Counted from the stretch's first letter, positions 40,276-53,208 are shown. The stretch: DNA of 64,000 nucleotides from Paulinella micropora (GCA_009731375.1 BJOX01000280.1:84525-148524); one strand, 5' to 3'. Numbers and translations: made by a program. The notes: generated by a model not told the origin, from the letters alone.

Positions 40276-40308
<33 letters not shown>

Positions 40309-40310
40309 GG
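39341..40310. repeat. TTA, TAC and GTA microsatellites with a 301-base higher-order unit
   Basis: GTA repeats from about 39,490 contain a complex string (TTAGTAGTGAGTAGTAGTAT) at about 39,679 and again at about 39,980. The surrounding pattern of AGC, AAT and TAT variants repeats in step, showing tandem duplication of a whole microsatellite block. Confidence 0.85.
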
Positions 40311-42135
40311 TTGTTATATCTCCATGGACGACTCAGTTATGGCGTTCTACTGCGATATCCTCAGCTCCAGCTCTGCACCTGCGCGCAGAGGACCAGGGGT
40401 AGGAGGAGGGAAGAAGAAGAAGAAGAAGAAGAAGAAGAAGAAGGAGAAGAAGAATGAGGAGGAGGAGGAGGAGAAGAAGAAGAAGAAGAAGAAGAAGAAG
40501 GAGAAGAAGGAGAAGGAGAAGGAGGAGAAGGAGGAGAAGAAAAAGAAGAAGAAGAAGAAGAAGAAGAAGAAGAAGAAGAAGAAGAACAACAACAACAACA
40601 ACATTATCATCATCATCAACAACAACAATATCAACAGCAACAGGAACACAAGCAATGAAGAAGAAGAAGAAGAAGAAGAAGATCGAAGAAGAAGAAGAAG
40701 AAGAAGAAGAAGAAGAAGAAGAAGAAGAAGAAGAAGAAGAAGATCGAAGAAGACGAAGAAGAAGAAAAGAAGAAGAAGAATGAGATGGTGATGATGATGA
40801 TGATCGCTATTACTATGGTTGGTAAGCAAATGTGTCTGTGCCTGTGTATACGTGTGCAAAAGGCGCGGGAGAGGGCTTGACGAATTTATGATAAAAAATT
40901 TCTTAGCTTATCCTGTGTTGCACTTCTGTATTCTATGTGTTCTCTCCACTTCGTTCTAATTGTCCTCTTCGTTCATCTCGTCCTGCCCTTCTTTTCCTTC
41001 TGCCTCCCACCCTTTCCTCGAAATCGTTTCTTCCTTCTTCCTTCTTCCTTCCTTCTTCTTCCTCCTTCTTCCTCCTTCTTCCTCCTTCTTCCTCCTTCTT
41101 CTTCCTTCTTCTTCCTTCTTCCTTCTTTCTTCTTTCTTCTTCTTCTTCTTCTTCTTCTTCTTCTTCTTCTTCTTCTTCTTCTTCTTCTTCTTCTTCTTCT
41201 TCTTCTTCTTCTTCTTCTTCTTCTTCGTCTTCTTCTTCTTCTTCTTCTTCTTCTTCTTCTCTTCTTCTTCTTCTTCTTCTCTTCTTCTTCTTCTTCTTCT
41301 TCTTCTTCTTCTTCTTCTTCTTCTTCTTCTTCTTTCTTTCTTTCTTTTTTCCTTCCTTTTCTCCTTCCTTTTCCTTCCTTTTCCTTCCTTTTTCTCTTCC
41401 TTTTTCTCTTCCTTTTTCTTTTCCTTTTTCTTTTACTTTTTCTTTTCCTTCTTCTTTTCCTTCTTCTTTTCCTTCTTCTTTTCCTTCTTTTCCTTCTTCT
41501 TCTCCTTCTTCTTTTCCTTCTTCTTCCTTCTTCTTCCTTCTTCCTTCTTCTTCTTCTTCTTCTTCTTCTTTTTTCTTCTTCTTCTTCTTCTTCTTCTTCT
41601 TCTTCTTCTTCTTCTTCTTCTTCTTCTTCTTCTTCTTCTTCTCATTCTCATTCTCATTCTTATTCGTATTCTTATTCGTATTCTTATTCATTCTCATTGT
41701 CCTTTTCTTTATCCTCAGAAAAATTCAAAATAAAGAAAGAAGCTGGAGGGAAGAAAGCAAGAAAGGAAGGAAAGAAAATAGATAGAAAAGGAAGGAAAGA
41801 AGAAAGTAACTAAAAAGAAAGAAACAAAGCAAGCACGAAAACAAAATATCAAGAAGCAAGAAAGAAGGGAAAGAATGAAGAAAGAATGAATAAATAAGAA
41901 CAAGCAAGAAAGGAACGAAGAACAGGAAACGCGCACCTACGAGCAGATGGTCACTGATTTCATTTGCATCAGGCAAAGACACCACCCTAAGAGACAAGAA
42001 GTCACAGCTGCTTGTTGCTTGCATCCTCATCAGACGCAACTGCATCTATCGAAAGAGTAGAGTAGAGTAGAGTAGAGTAGAGTAGAGTAGAGTTCTTATA
42101 TACCAGCTCCGCTCAAGCACCCGCATCAGCTCGTC
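40311..42135. repeat. GAA and CTT microsatellites with short unique pieces
   Basis: GAA-type repeats 40,412-40,785, unique DNA 40,786-41,025, CTT/CTTC repeats 41,026-41,645 and ATTCTC/ATTCTT variants to 41,700. Unique A/G-rich DNA runs to 42,055, and seven AGAGT pentamers follow at 42,056-42,092. Long frames are repeat translations. Confidence 0.9.
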
Positions 42136-42167
42136 ACAACATGTGTACATGTGCGTGGCCTGCTTTT

Positions 42168-42250
<83 letters not shown>

Positions 42251-42330
42251 CCAACTCTTCCTCCTCCTCCTCTCTTCTACTCCTCCTCCTCCTCCTTCTC
42301 TCTCTCCTCCTCTCCTCCTCTCTCGCTCTC

Positions 42331-42411
<81 letters not shown>

Positions 42412-43200
42412 ACCTCCTCTTCCTCCTCTTATTCTTCCTCCTCCTCACCCCCTCCTCGTACTCTTTTTCGTCTTCTTCTTCCTCCTCCTCCTACTCCTTT
42501 CCCAAGCGCCCCCCCCCCCCNNNNNNNNNNNNNNNNNNNNNNNNNNNNNNNNNNNNNNNNNNNNNNNNNNNNNNNNNNNNCCCCCCCCCCCGGGCCCACT
42601 CGAACCCTGTCTTCTCATTCTTCTTGTTCTTCTTCTTGTTATTTTTCTTGTTATTCTTCTTGTTGTTCCTCTTGTTGTTCCTCTTGTTGTTCCTCTTGTT
42701 CTTCTTGTTATTCTTCTTGTTATTCTTGTTATTCTTCTTATTATTCTTGTTGTTGTTGTTGTTCTTCTTCTTCTTCTTCTTCTTCTTCTTCTTCTTCTTC
42801 TTCCTTCCTTCCTTCCTTCCTTCCTATTTTCCCTCTATTCTTCATTCGTTTCTTTAATTTCTTTTTCCTATATGTTGTCTATGATTACACCACTAATCTC
42901 ATCTCTCCGTTCTCTTTATTGTACAGACCAACGCAGTCATACATAGCGGACAATCACACATATAAACTTTTGTAAAAAAAAAAAAGAACACACAACAGAA
43001 AAACACCAGACGAGTAGACCTGCCGGCTTGGCTCAATTCAGCCTTACTTTTTATCTTTTCCACCTGATGCACAAAAAAAACAGACGCATAAATACACACT
43101 CACACACACACACACACACACACACAAAGCACACAACTCCGAACATATCCCACCCCATCTATTCTAATCTCTTACATGTAATTCAAGAATCCAGTAAGCT
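42136..43200. repeat. CT repeats, poly-C gap, TTC repeats and unique DNA
   Basis: CT tracts 42,171-42,410; poly-C on both sides of a 60-N gap (42,521-42,580); TTCTTG/TTC repeats 42,610-42,825; then about 370 unique bases with a CA tract near 43,103. No gene seen. Confidence 0.85.
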
Positions 43201-43311
43201 TGACTACTTTGACTGAAACTGTCGTTTCGTTTCCTTGCTATCTCCCTCCTTAAAGACATGCATACATGACATACATACATGCATACATGCATACACACAT
43301 GTGTTTCTTAC

Positions 43312-43683
43312 ATGTGTGGGTTTCCAGGTGCGCTCAGGTCCGTAGAACACATAGTCGATCGTCTCTGCAAAGGTCTCCTCGTCCTCCGCGCTAAAGTCCG
43401 TCTTGGCAAAGTTCGTGCCTGCCATACCGTTTCGTTCATGCTTCCGTTTTTAATGGATACTACTACTACTACTACTACTACTACTGCTACCTACTACTAC
43501 TACTTCTACTACTTCTACTACTTCTACTACTACTACTACTACTACTACTACTCCTTCTACTACTTCTACTACTTCTACAACTTCTACTACTTCTCCTATT
43601 GTTGTTGTTGTTCTTCTTCTTCTTCTTCTTCTTCTTCTTCTTCTTCTTCTTCTTCTTCTTCTTCTTCTTCTTCTTCTTCTTTT

Positions 43684-43727
<44 letters not shown>

Positions 43728-43906
43728 GTTACACTCTGGCTCGGCTCCCAGCAGTTCTTTGTAGGCGCTTTTCATCGGGGCCACATGCGGCCGCCATTTG
43801 CCCGCCTCGGGCCTGTACACAGACAGCCAGCCAGCAAACAAATAATATGTTAGAGCTGAGAAAGTGCATGAGAGAGGAGGGAGAAGAGGAGGAGGAGGAG
43901 GAGGAG

Positions 43907-43947
<41 letters not shown>

Positions 43948-45084
43948 TTGTACGAGTTGGAGAAAAGCGAAAATAGAGAGGACGCTGATACAGAAAAAGA
44001 GGCGAGAAGAGAACAAGATAAAAACAGATGGGGAAAGGAAGGGGGGAGAGGGGGTTACGGAGGTCCTGTGAAATCTTGCGGGACGACCCCGGTAGTCAGA
44101 AGTTGATAGACGCCCCTGGAGAGACATATCTTCCTCCACCTTCTTGTCTGATTGCTGGGAATTTTCAAAGAAAATTGAGAAACTTCCCGCAAATTTGACC
44201 NNNNNNNNNNNNNNNNNNNNNNNNNNNNNNNNNNNNNNNNNNNNNNNNNNNNNNNNNNNNNNNNNNNNNNNNNNNNNNNNNNNNNNNNNNNNNNNNNNNN
44301 NNNNNNNNNNNNNNNNNNNNNNNNNNNNNNNNNNNNNNNNNNNNNNNNNNNNNNNNNNNNNNNNNNNNNNNNNNNNNNNNNNNNNNNNNNNNNNNNNNNN
44401 NNNNNNNNNNNNNNNNNNNNNNNNNNNNNNNNNNNNNNNNNNNNNNNNNNNNNNNNNNNNNNNNNNNNNNNNNNNNNNNNNNNNNNNNNNNNNNNNNNNN
44501 NNNNNNNNNNNNNNNNNNNNNNNNNNNNNNNNNNNNNNNNNNNNNNNNNNNNNNNNNNNNNNNNNNNNNNNNNNNNNNNNNNNNNNNNNNNNNNNNNNNN
44601 NNNNNNNNNNNNNNNNNNNNNNNNNNNNNNNNNNNNNNNNNNNNNNNNNNNNNNNNNNNNNNNNNNNNNNNNNNNNNNNNNNNNNNNNNNNNNNNNNNNN
44701 NNNNNNNNNNNNNNNNNNNNNNNNNNNNNTATGTAGTATGTGTGTGTGTGTCGTCTTTGTGAGTCGGTGTATTCATGCTTGTCTGTGTGATCTTGAAGGA
44801 CCCAGTAGGCGCCGAGTTAAAATCTCCCACGAACAAGTAGGGGGTCGCCCCAGCCAACCTGCACAACATATGCACATGTATGCATACACCTTTCCTACAT
44901 AGATTAAGATAGGAGTGAAGAACGTAAGGACCGAAAGAAGGCAGGAAAGAAAACAAGCCAAGGAAAGAAAAGTGAGACAGTAGCACGGTGGCTGGCACCT
45001 TTGGACAGTCTGCGTGGCTAGCGAGGCGAAGCAGAGCATGAGCGTTGGGTCCCAGAACTTGCAGGGCATGTGGTAATTGGCCAC

Positions 45085-45123
<39 letters not shown>

Positions 45124-45183
45124 ACTCTGCGTTATTGATAGCAAACTCGACGTTCTGACTGATAAAAAAAGATAGATAGGTAA

Positions 45184-45232
<49 letters not shown>

Positions 45233-45566
45233 CTACGTGCGTGACATCAGCTGTCCAAACTCATCCACTTATGTGCATGGTCCTGTATATTTGTATGCCT
45301 GCATGTCTGTATATGTATTTCTGTCGCGTCTGCTCTGTCTGTCTGCAATGTCTCATGTGCTGATAGTTCTGATATATCTGCGCGTCATTATGTACATAAA
45401 GTCTACATGTGGCGTGCGCGCGCGCGCGCGCGTGTGTGTGTGTGTGTATGTGTGTGTGTATTTATATGTATGTTTTGACCCAGAGCTCGCGTTGGCTGGC
45501 AATATGTGTCAGCTTCACCAGCAGCAGTGTGTTTTTGTTGTTGACGAGTTGCTCCACCAGCGACTC
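43312..45566 (-). CDS. Endonuclease/exonuclease/phosphatase (EEP) family gene, host, multi-exon
   Basis: Exons on the minus strand with GT-AG borders: 45,480-45,566 (NNKNTLLLVKLTHIASQREL), 44,999-45,084 (VANYHMPCKFWDPTLMLCFA), one starting 44,858 (TPYLFVGDFNSAPTGSF), 43,733-43,812 (PMKSAYKELLGAEPE) and 43,312-43,418 (TNFAKTDFSAEDEETF, then TIDYVFYGPE). Splice phases fit from 45,480 to 44,858 and from 43,733 to 43,418. NYHMPC, GDFN, SAY-G-EP-TN and DYVFY are the C-terminal half of the EEP fold (CCR4/nocturnin-like group), which cleaves phosphodiesters in RNA, DNA or nucleotides. GDFN holds metal-site residues. Introns are filled with microsatellites, and a 540-N gap (44,201-44,729) hides part. 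Expected to be a host nuclear gene. Confidence 0.75.
43441..43732. repeat. TAC/TTC microsatellite in an EEP-gene intron
   Basis: TAC, TTCTAC, TTC and TAC blocks fill almost the whole intron between the last two exons. Confidence 0.85.
44201..44729. other. Assembly gap of about 530 N
   Basis: Run of N inside an intron or exon of the EEP-family gene. Confidence 0.9.
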
Positions 45567-45584
45567 CTACACGCCACGTACGTA

Positions 45585-45820
45585 TGTAAGTAAGTAAGTA
45601 AGTAAGTAAGTATGTATGTATGTATGTATGTATGTATGTATCTTACCATGACTTAGCAGTGGCATCCATGCGCTATGATATGTATGTGTGTAAGTTTGTA
45701 TGTATGTATGATGTATGCGCGCATCGTGCGCTCCTGTTCTTGTGCTTTGCCGCTTGTCCATCTGCTCAGATAGTTTACATACATGCGGCGTGTTCTCTAT
45801 CTATCTATCTATTTATCTAT

Positions 45821-45897
<77 letters not shown>

Positions 45898-46021
45898 CAT
45901 CCATCCATCCATCCATCTATCTATCCATCCCATCCCATCCCATCCAATCCAATCCAATCCAATCCAATCCAATCCAATCTAATCTAATCTAATCTAATCT
46001 AATCTAATCTAATCTAATCTA

Positions 46022-46063
<42 letters not shown>

Positions 46064-46254
46064 ATCTATCTGGTTTGGACAGGTCGCTCTTCTCATGTCA
46101 ACTGGAGGTGGTCGGACAGGTTGGAAATTATGAGCGTGCGTATGTGTGAGTGTGCGAGCACGTGTGTATATGTGTGTATGTGTGTGTATATGTGCATGCA
46201 TGTACCTCTTTTGGTGGCCCCGCAGACCTGACCCAGCCCGCCAGACGTGCGAGG

Positions 46255-46325
<71 letters not shown>

Positions 46326-46337
46326 NNNNNNNNNNCA

Positions 46338-46378
<41 letters not shown>

Positions 46379-46514
46379 TCACAGACTCACACAGATGCAC
46401 GCGCACGATTTACTTTTCACCCAATAGGCATGAGAAGAGCACAACCTGCGCGCACTAAAACACAGTCCCACAGTCGCACACGCACACACACATATACACA
46501 CAAAGATATGAACT

Positions 46515-46588
<74 letters not shown>

Positions 46589-46590
46589 CC
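45585..46590. repeat. TATG, CTAT, CCAT/AATCC and CA microsatellites; possible EEP exon
   Basis: TAAG/TATG repeats at 45,590-45,640; CTAT to ATCC to AATCC to AATCT to CTAT gradients at 45,797-46,068; CA repeats 46,256-46,374 with a 10-N gap; CTAT 46,517-46,587. A 50-base minus-strand stretch (46,206-46,255) has AG before and GT after and could be an upstream exon of the EEP gene; weak evidence. Confidence 0.75.
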
Positions 46591-47205
46591 ACTTTACCCA
46601 CAGACTTCCTTGGTTGACGAAATCAGAATCTCCTTTTTTCTGACATTAGTCGATATCTCATCAGTTGATCTCATCACTTACTCCACGGAGTGAACCAAGG
46701 CCACTTGAGGTGTCACTGACCCTCCCTTGGGCTTGGTTTTTTGAAATGGGTGCCATCTGTCGACAGACAGAGAATTAGGGGATGGTGTGGGTGTGCTGGG
46801 CCCGTGGTGGGGTGCCTTATGTGTGCCTAGCCATACGCCTATAAGTCACATGCCGAAATAGCGACGGGAAGCACAATCCTGTTCCCTCAGGGTGCCCTTT
46901 CTCGCTTGTTGAGCCCGGAATAAAACCCACAGTGCTCTGTCGGTTTATACTAGACTGTCGAACAGTCTCGAAACTCCATCTGCTTACTGGGTCCTCTGTA
47001 ATGGAGGTGGGAGCTCGTTCTGCAAGGGGCGCTTATGGAACGAGCCCTGGCCCCGCCTGGTACTAGGGAGATTTGGTATCGCCTGTATCAGTCCCTTCCG
47101 TGCAAACATCACGGCTTAGCTGGGCATCGGGTTAATACTTTACCCACAGACTTCCTTGGTTGACGAAATCAGAAGCTCCTTTTTTCTGACATTAGTCGAT
47201 ATCTC

Positions 47206-47208
<3 letters not shown>
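46591..47208. repeat. 72-bp direct repeats around a 470-bp unrecognised sequence
   Basis: ACTTTACCCACAGACTTCCT starts a 72-base unit at 46,591 and again at 47,137, with one difference. The DNA between is GC-balanced and non-coding. Each copy meets a CTAT tract on one side. Could be a retroposon with duplicated flank or a tandem duplication. Confidence 0.65.
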
Positions 47209-47273
<65 letters not shown>

Positions 47274-47320
47274 GAGGTGCAAGAGGGGAAAGAAATAACT
47301 CAGATAAAAATGTTTATCTT

Positions 47321-47401
<81 letters not shown>

Positions 47402-47500
47402 TATCTATCTATGTGAGGTGCAAGAGGGGAAAGAAATAACACCTCTTGCACCTCAGATAGATAGATAATAGATAGATAGATAGATAGATAGATAAAAATG
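47209..47500. repeat. Large palindrome with CTAT and GATA arms
   Basis: CTAT repeats (47,313-47,412) lead to TGAGGTGCAAGAGG, a 14-base centre, CCTCTTGCACCTCA, and GATA repeats (47,456-47,494), so the arms are complementary. A related piece (GAGGTGCAAGAGGGGAAAG) also sits at 47,274. Confidence 0.75.
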
Positions 47501-47969
47501 TTCTATCGCTCATTTCAAGGTAGGCAAGAGTACAGATGGAAAATGACAGGAGGACCGACCATAAATCGTGCCGAACACAGAGAGCGGAGCCAAGGCTTTT
47601 GCACACAGTGTTTGGATGGACGGCGGGACGGAGATGCCAAAGAAAGGAGACACAGATGGCGACAGGCCCAGCATAGACACTCCAGCCTACCAAAGCAAGG
47701 AAAGGATAATTTGTGAGTGCACAAGTTGTTTCTCTCTACGGGTTTCTGCTAACAAGAAGTCGGGTAACTTAACACGAAAAAATACATGTAGAAAAAAAAG
47801 AAATTTGCACAGCTACAAGCAAGCAAGGAAAGGAACCGACAGACAAAGAAATGAAAGACATCATGTTACATGCCCCTCCTTCCCCAGCCCATACTTGGCA
47901 CCCAAAAACAACTAAGTCAGAACATGCGGAAGATCTCAAATGATCCAGTATATCTAGCCTAAATCATTT

Positions 47970-48011
<42 letters not shown>

Positions 48012-48136
48012 NNNNNNNNNNNNNNNNNNNNNNNNNNNNNNNNNNNNNNNNNNNNNNNNNNNNNNNNNNNNNNNNNNNNNNNNNNNNNNNNNNNNNNNNN
48101 NNNNNNNNNNNNNNNNNNNNNNNNNNNNNNNNNNNN

Positions 48137-48176
<40 letters not shown>

Positions 48177-48414
48177 CATGGGACGTCCGAATATGGTAAT
48201 TTTGGCCATCTATCAGGCCTCTTTGACAGTCATTGGGATTATCAGAAGTTTAAATCTCAGTGTTTGAACTATTTTTCCAGGGTGGAAGGGGATGGAAGGA
48301 GGGGAAACGGGTGAGATTTTCGTGCATTTTGCGTGTAGGCATGTATATGTTTTGTATATATGTATAGATAACATATACTTGCTAGACCAGGCTAGGGAGC
48401 AGGAATGCATCTAG
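47501..48414. other. Region without clear genes, with a poly-A gap
   Basis: Unrecognised sequence to 47,970, then poly-A on both sides of a 126-N gap (48,011-48,136), then about 240 unique bases. No coding signal I trust. Confidence 0.4.
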
Positions 48415-48553
48415 GCCGCGCAGGGCGGATCGGGCCGGTCCGGACAGTCTGGACAGGCCGGCTGCGGCCAAGGGGTTGCGCAGCCAGGACGACTTGCCAG
48501 CCGAGCCAGCAGACTCGCTGTCATCAGACTGGTGCCGCCTGCGCACAGTCCAG
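48415..48553 (+). CDS. Probable host exon
   Basis: 139 GC-rich bases lie between ctag and gttctg. One frame stays open: DSLDRPAAAKGLRSQDDLPA, then EPADSLSSDWCRLRTVQ. Codon third positions are GC-rich, as in the other host exons. No domain recognised. Confidence 0.4.
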
Positions 48554-48554
48554 G

Positions 48555-48559
<5 letters not shown>

Positions 48560-48586
<27 letters not shown>

Positions 48587-48588
48587 TG

Positions 48589-48675
<87 letters not shown>

Positions 48676-49052
48676 CTTTCTTTCTTTCTCAAACGCTTGG
48701 ATCACTGCAGAAATTTCGAGCGATAAACATCGACCGATGTTTGAACATACTTCTATCGGTCATACTTGCAACTACATATACACATATGACATATAAGAAT
48801 ATACTCAAGTATACATATATATTAATATAAAATCAAAAGTCAAAATAAATAAAAATGCAAACATAAAACATAAGCATAAAATATAAATATAAAGATTTAT
48901 GCATGTACGTTCGTATATGTCTATATGCATGCACAGGCAAATCAGCGCCGAAGTGCAGGGTATACACACCTTCTTCTCTGTATATAAAACATACATTCGA
49001 TTATACATATCTCTACATATATACATACATACATACATATATATATATGTAC

Positions 49053-49141
<89 letters not shown>

Positions 49142-49714
49142 TGTATATATATATATATATATATATATAGAGAAAAAAAAAAAANNNNNNNNNNNNNNNN
49201 NNNNNNNNNNNNNNNNNNNNNNNNNNNNNNNNNNNNNNNNNNNNNNNNNNNNNNNNNNNNNNNNNNNNNNNNNNNNNNNNNNNNNNNNNNNNNNNNNNNN
49301 NNNNNNNNNNNNNNNNNNNNNNNNNNNNNNNNNNNNNNNNNNNNNNNNNNNNNNNNNNNNNNNNNNNNNNNNNNNNNNNNNNNNNNNNNNNNNNNNNNNN
49401 NNNNNNNNNNNNNNNNNNNNNNNNNNNNNNNNNNNNNNNNNNNNNNNNNNNNNNNNNNNNNNNNNNNNNNNNNNNNNNNNNNNNNNNNNNNNNNNNNNNN
49501 NNNNNNNNNNNNNNNNNNNNNNNNNNNNNNNNNNNNNNNNNNNNNNNNNNNNNNNNNNNNNNNNNNNNNNNNNNNNNNNNNNNNNNNNNNNNNNNNNNNN
49601 NNNNNNNNNNNNNNNNNNNNNGGGAGGGGAGGGAGGGAGGGGGGGGAGGGGGGGGAGGGGAGGGAGGGAGGGAGGGGAGGGAGATAGATTAGATAGATAG
49701 TAGATATATAGATG

Positions 49715-49757
<43 letters not shown>

Positions 49758-49770
49758 GGATAGATAGATG

Positions 49771-49805
<35 letters not shown>

Positions 49806-50215
49806 GGATAGGTAGGTAGGTAGATAGATAGTGTTTATCTAGGAGCGTCGCGTAGACAAAGGCCATAGGCGTCCTACCAGGAGGCATCCTCGGCTCAGGC
49901 CTGCCTTCGCCTTCCTGGCTCGCTCCTAGCCAATGGCCAGCGGAGGGATCCACTTACCAATCACGAAGTGCAGGGAAAGTACCTTTTATGGGCGAGCTCA
50001 AAGGAAACACCCAACGCCAAAGCTACCCATGATGCAGAATTGCGAGGTAGCCAACTGGGATGTGGTGCACTTTGCTCTAGGAGGGTTGGTCTTCATCGCC
50101 AATGTCCCGCCCCCTCGACCAATTTTTCTTACTTCGAGGGGAAAATTGTGTACCCCCCCCGCCCCCCCCACCACCACCCCGCACACCCACACACACACAC
50201 ACACACACACACAGC
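48560..50215. repeat. GT, CT, TTTC, TA, GGGA and GATA microsatellites with a 440-N gap
   Basis: GT and CT/TTTC tracts 48,560-48,690; unique AT-rich DNA; TA tract 49,024-49,170; gap 49,185-49,621; GGGA and GATA 49,622-49,830; then about 300 bases of unique DNA (49,831-50,155) with exon-like minus-strand stretches (a gtaagt-type donor near 49,945) that I cannot assign. Confidence 0.8.
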
Positions 50216-50218
50216 AAA

Positions 50219-51250
50219 TCGGTACCCCTGTCGGAATAAATCATGTTTGTGGGAACCAGGAGTTGAAAGGCTAGTATTTTCAGGGTGGCTAGTCCCAGAC
50301 TCGATGATGATGCTGGTATGATTTTTTCTAATTCACGCAAATATTTGCGTTAGGGCAGTGTCCTGAATGCCAAAAGTCCTTGATTTTTCAGCCCATTTCT
50401 GCGCCCCTATCTGAATAAATCATGGTTTTGTGGAAACCAGGAGTTGCAAGCGCTCATATCGAAATGGTGGCTGGCCCAGATTCGATGTTAATGCTGGTAT
50501 AGTTGTTTTGGAATTCACGCAAATATTTGCGTTACGGGAGTGTCCTGAATGCAAAAATTCCTTGTTTTTTCACCTTGTTCCTGCACCCCTGTCGGAATAA
50601 ATCATGGTTTGTGGAAAGCAGGAGTTGGAAGCTCATATTGACAGGGTGGCTAGCCCCAGACTCGATGTGATGCTGATACAGTTTGTTTGGAATTCACGCA
50701 AATGTTTGCGTTACGGGCGTGAATGTCCTGAATGCAGAAGTTCCTTGTTTTTTGGGAGAACTTGCGGTGCCTCCGGAATTGAACGTACCCTGTCGACGGG
50801 GAAAGAGGGGGGTCCCAGGAATCCCAGCCCTGCAATTGTACGTACCCCAAGCAAATTAGCCGGCACCGAAATGAATGGCTGAGAATGCTCCTTGTTTTTT
50901 TAGCCTATTTTCTGCACCCTCGTCGGAATTTTGGTTTGTGTGGACAGGAGTTGTGAGCTCATATTGACAGGATGGCTAGCCCCAGACTCAATCATGATGC
51001 TGGTATAATTTTTTTGGAATTCACGCAAACTTTTGCGTTAGGGGAGTGTCCTGAATGCGAAAATTCCTTGTTTTTTTTTTAAGCCTATTTTTTGCACCCT
51101 CGTCGGAATAAATCATGGTTTGTGTGAACCAGGAGGAGTTGGGAGCTCATATTGACAGGGTGGCTAGCCCAGACTCGATGTTGATGCTAATGTAATTTTT
51201 TTGGAATTCACGCAAACATTTGCGTCAGGGAGTGTCCTGAATGCCAAATC
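50219..51250. repeat. 180-bp satellite, five copies
   Basis: Units begin CCTGTCGGAATAAATCATG or a variant near 50,226, 50,406, 50,588, 50,922 and 51,098. Each contains a near-perfect 16-bp palindrome (ACGCAAATATTTGCGT or a variant). The third is interrupted by about 130 bases of the second satellite family. Confidence 0.8.
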
Positions 51251-51464
51251 TCCTTTGGGGGGGGGGGGGGGGGGGGTTTTTTTNNNNNNNNNNNNNNNNN
51301 NNNNNNNNNNNNNNNNNNNNNNNNNNNNNNNNNNNNNNNNNNNNNNNNNNNNNNNNNNNNNNNNNNNNNNNNNNNNNNNNNNNNNNNNNNNNNNNNNNNN
51401 NNNNNNNNNNNNNNNNNNNNNNNNNNNNNNNNNNNNNNNNNNNNNNNNNNNNNNNNNNNGGGAT

Positions 51465-51850
51465 TATTTGCCGGTACCTCTGGCAATTGAACGTACCCTG
51501 TCGACGGGGAAGGGAGGGTCCGGGGGGGGGGGCCTCCCCCCGGGAATCCCAGCCCTGCAATTGCTGAGGTTACCCCTTGCAAATCAGCGGTCACCAAATG
51601 AATGGCTGAGAATGCTCCAAAGCTCTAAAAGTTGTGCCAGAAGGGTTTATGCCGGTTACCTCCGGCCATTGAACGTACCCTGTCGACTGTGGAAAGGGGG
51701 GGTCCGGGGGGCCCTCCCCCCCGGGAACCCAAGCCCTGTAATTGTGCGTACCCGAAGCGAATTTGGCGGCACCAAAATGAATGGCTGAGAATGCCCCAAG
51801 GCTCCAAAAATTGCCAGAAGGCTTGAAAGGCTGGTTTTTTGGTTTTCACA
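51465..51850. repeat. 190-bp satellite family 2
   Basis: Two units (51,465 and 51,655) share CATTGAACGTACCCTGTCGA-like starts, a G-rich/C-rich palindrome, and AATGAATGGCTGAGAATGC. Related pieces lie at 50,755-50,890 and 58,326-58,715. Confidence 0.75.
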
Positions 51851-51891
51851 ACCTCGGAACGCGCTCTAGGCAGTAGGGACGACCTCCGGGG

Positions 51892-51947
<56 letters not shown>

Positions 51948-51971
51948 GACGAATGTGGGTGTGTGATGTAC

Positions 51972-52049
51972 CCAGACTTGAAGGAGCCATACTGCGTGTT
52001 AATTGCCGTGTAGCCGCGCTGGTAAAAAAAGCTGATCAGGTCCCCTGCC
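51972..52049 (-). CDS. Probable upstream exon of the EEP-family gene
   Basis: Minus-strand exon with gcag before and gtacat after. The reading is AGDLISFFYQRGYTAINTQ, then YGSFKS. An FF-x2-RGY segment followed by YG fits the N-terminal half of EEP proteins of the same type as 43,312-45,566. Same strand, 6.4 kb upstream; the exons between are not found with confidence. Confidence 0.45.
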
Positions 52050-52474
52050 CTGCACCAGCATACGGAGGGAGGGAGAGAGTGAGGGAGGGAGAGAGTGAGG
52101 GAGTGTGTGTGTGTGAGAGAGAGAGAGAGAGGGAGATAGAGGGGGGGGGGGGGGGGGGNNNNNNNNNNCATATCCTCGTCAGTATCGATCACTGTGATTG
52201 CTTCTTTTTTCACGATCAAGATCATCTCATCTTTTTTTTCGAAAGAGAAAGAAACACACTCACACACACAGAGTAGAAAGGACGCCGGGGGGGGGGGGGT
52301 TGTATGTCTGTATGTATGTGACAAAGAGAGCTACCATTGCTCAGACACTTCTTGCAGGCAGATGATGCTGCAAGAAAGCAACAGATGCAATAACGTGCAC
52401 GTAAGTCAAAAGTCACCGGGCTGTAGTAGTGGACGTCGTGGTTTAGTTGCACTAGTAGTAGCAGTAGTAGCAGC

Positions 52475-52538
<64 letters not shown>

Positions 52539-52636
52539 CCTCCCTCCCTCCCTCCCTTTCTCCTTCCCTCCCTCCCTTCCCTCCCTCCCTCCCTCCCTCC
52601 CCTCCCTCCCTCCCTCTCCTCCTCCTCCTCCTCCCC

Positions 52637-52713
<77 letters not shown>

Positions 52714-52759
52714 TCTACTACTACTACTACTGCTACTACCACTACTACTACCACTACTA

Positions 52760-52820
<61 letters not shown>

Positions 52821-53017
52821 GAAGAGGAGGAGGAGGAGGAGGAGGAGGAGGAGAAAGACCAGGAGCAGGAATAGCAGAAGATTAGCCAATTTATTCGTAT
52901 TTGTGTTATTATTATCAGCAGTAGTCGTAGCAGCGCAGCAGTAGCAGTAGTAGTAGCAGTAGTAGTAGCAGTAGTAGTAGCAGTAGTAGTAGCAGTAGTA
53001 GTAGCAGTAGTAGTAGC

Positions 53018-53055
<38 letters not shown>

Positions 53056-53138
53056 CAGTAGTAGTAGTAGTAGTAGCAGTAGTAGTAGTAGTAGTAGTAG
53101 CAGTAGTAGCAGTAGTAGAAGTATTAGTATTAGTAGTG

Positions 53139-53208
<70 letters not shown>

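Noticed and set aside
40412-41697. Long Lys/Glu and Ser/Phe/Leu proteins
   Set aside because: GAA and CTT repeats; no unique sequence inside.
45785-46068. Gene conversion gradient from CTAT to AATCT
   Set aside because: Ordinary stepwise microsatellite evolution explains it.
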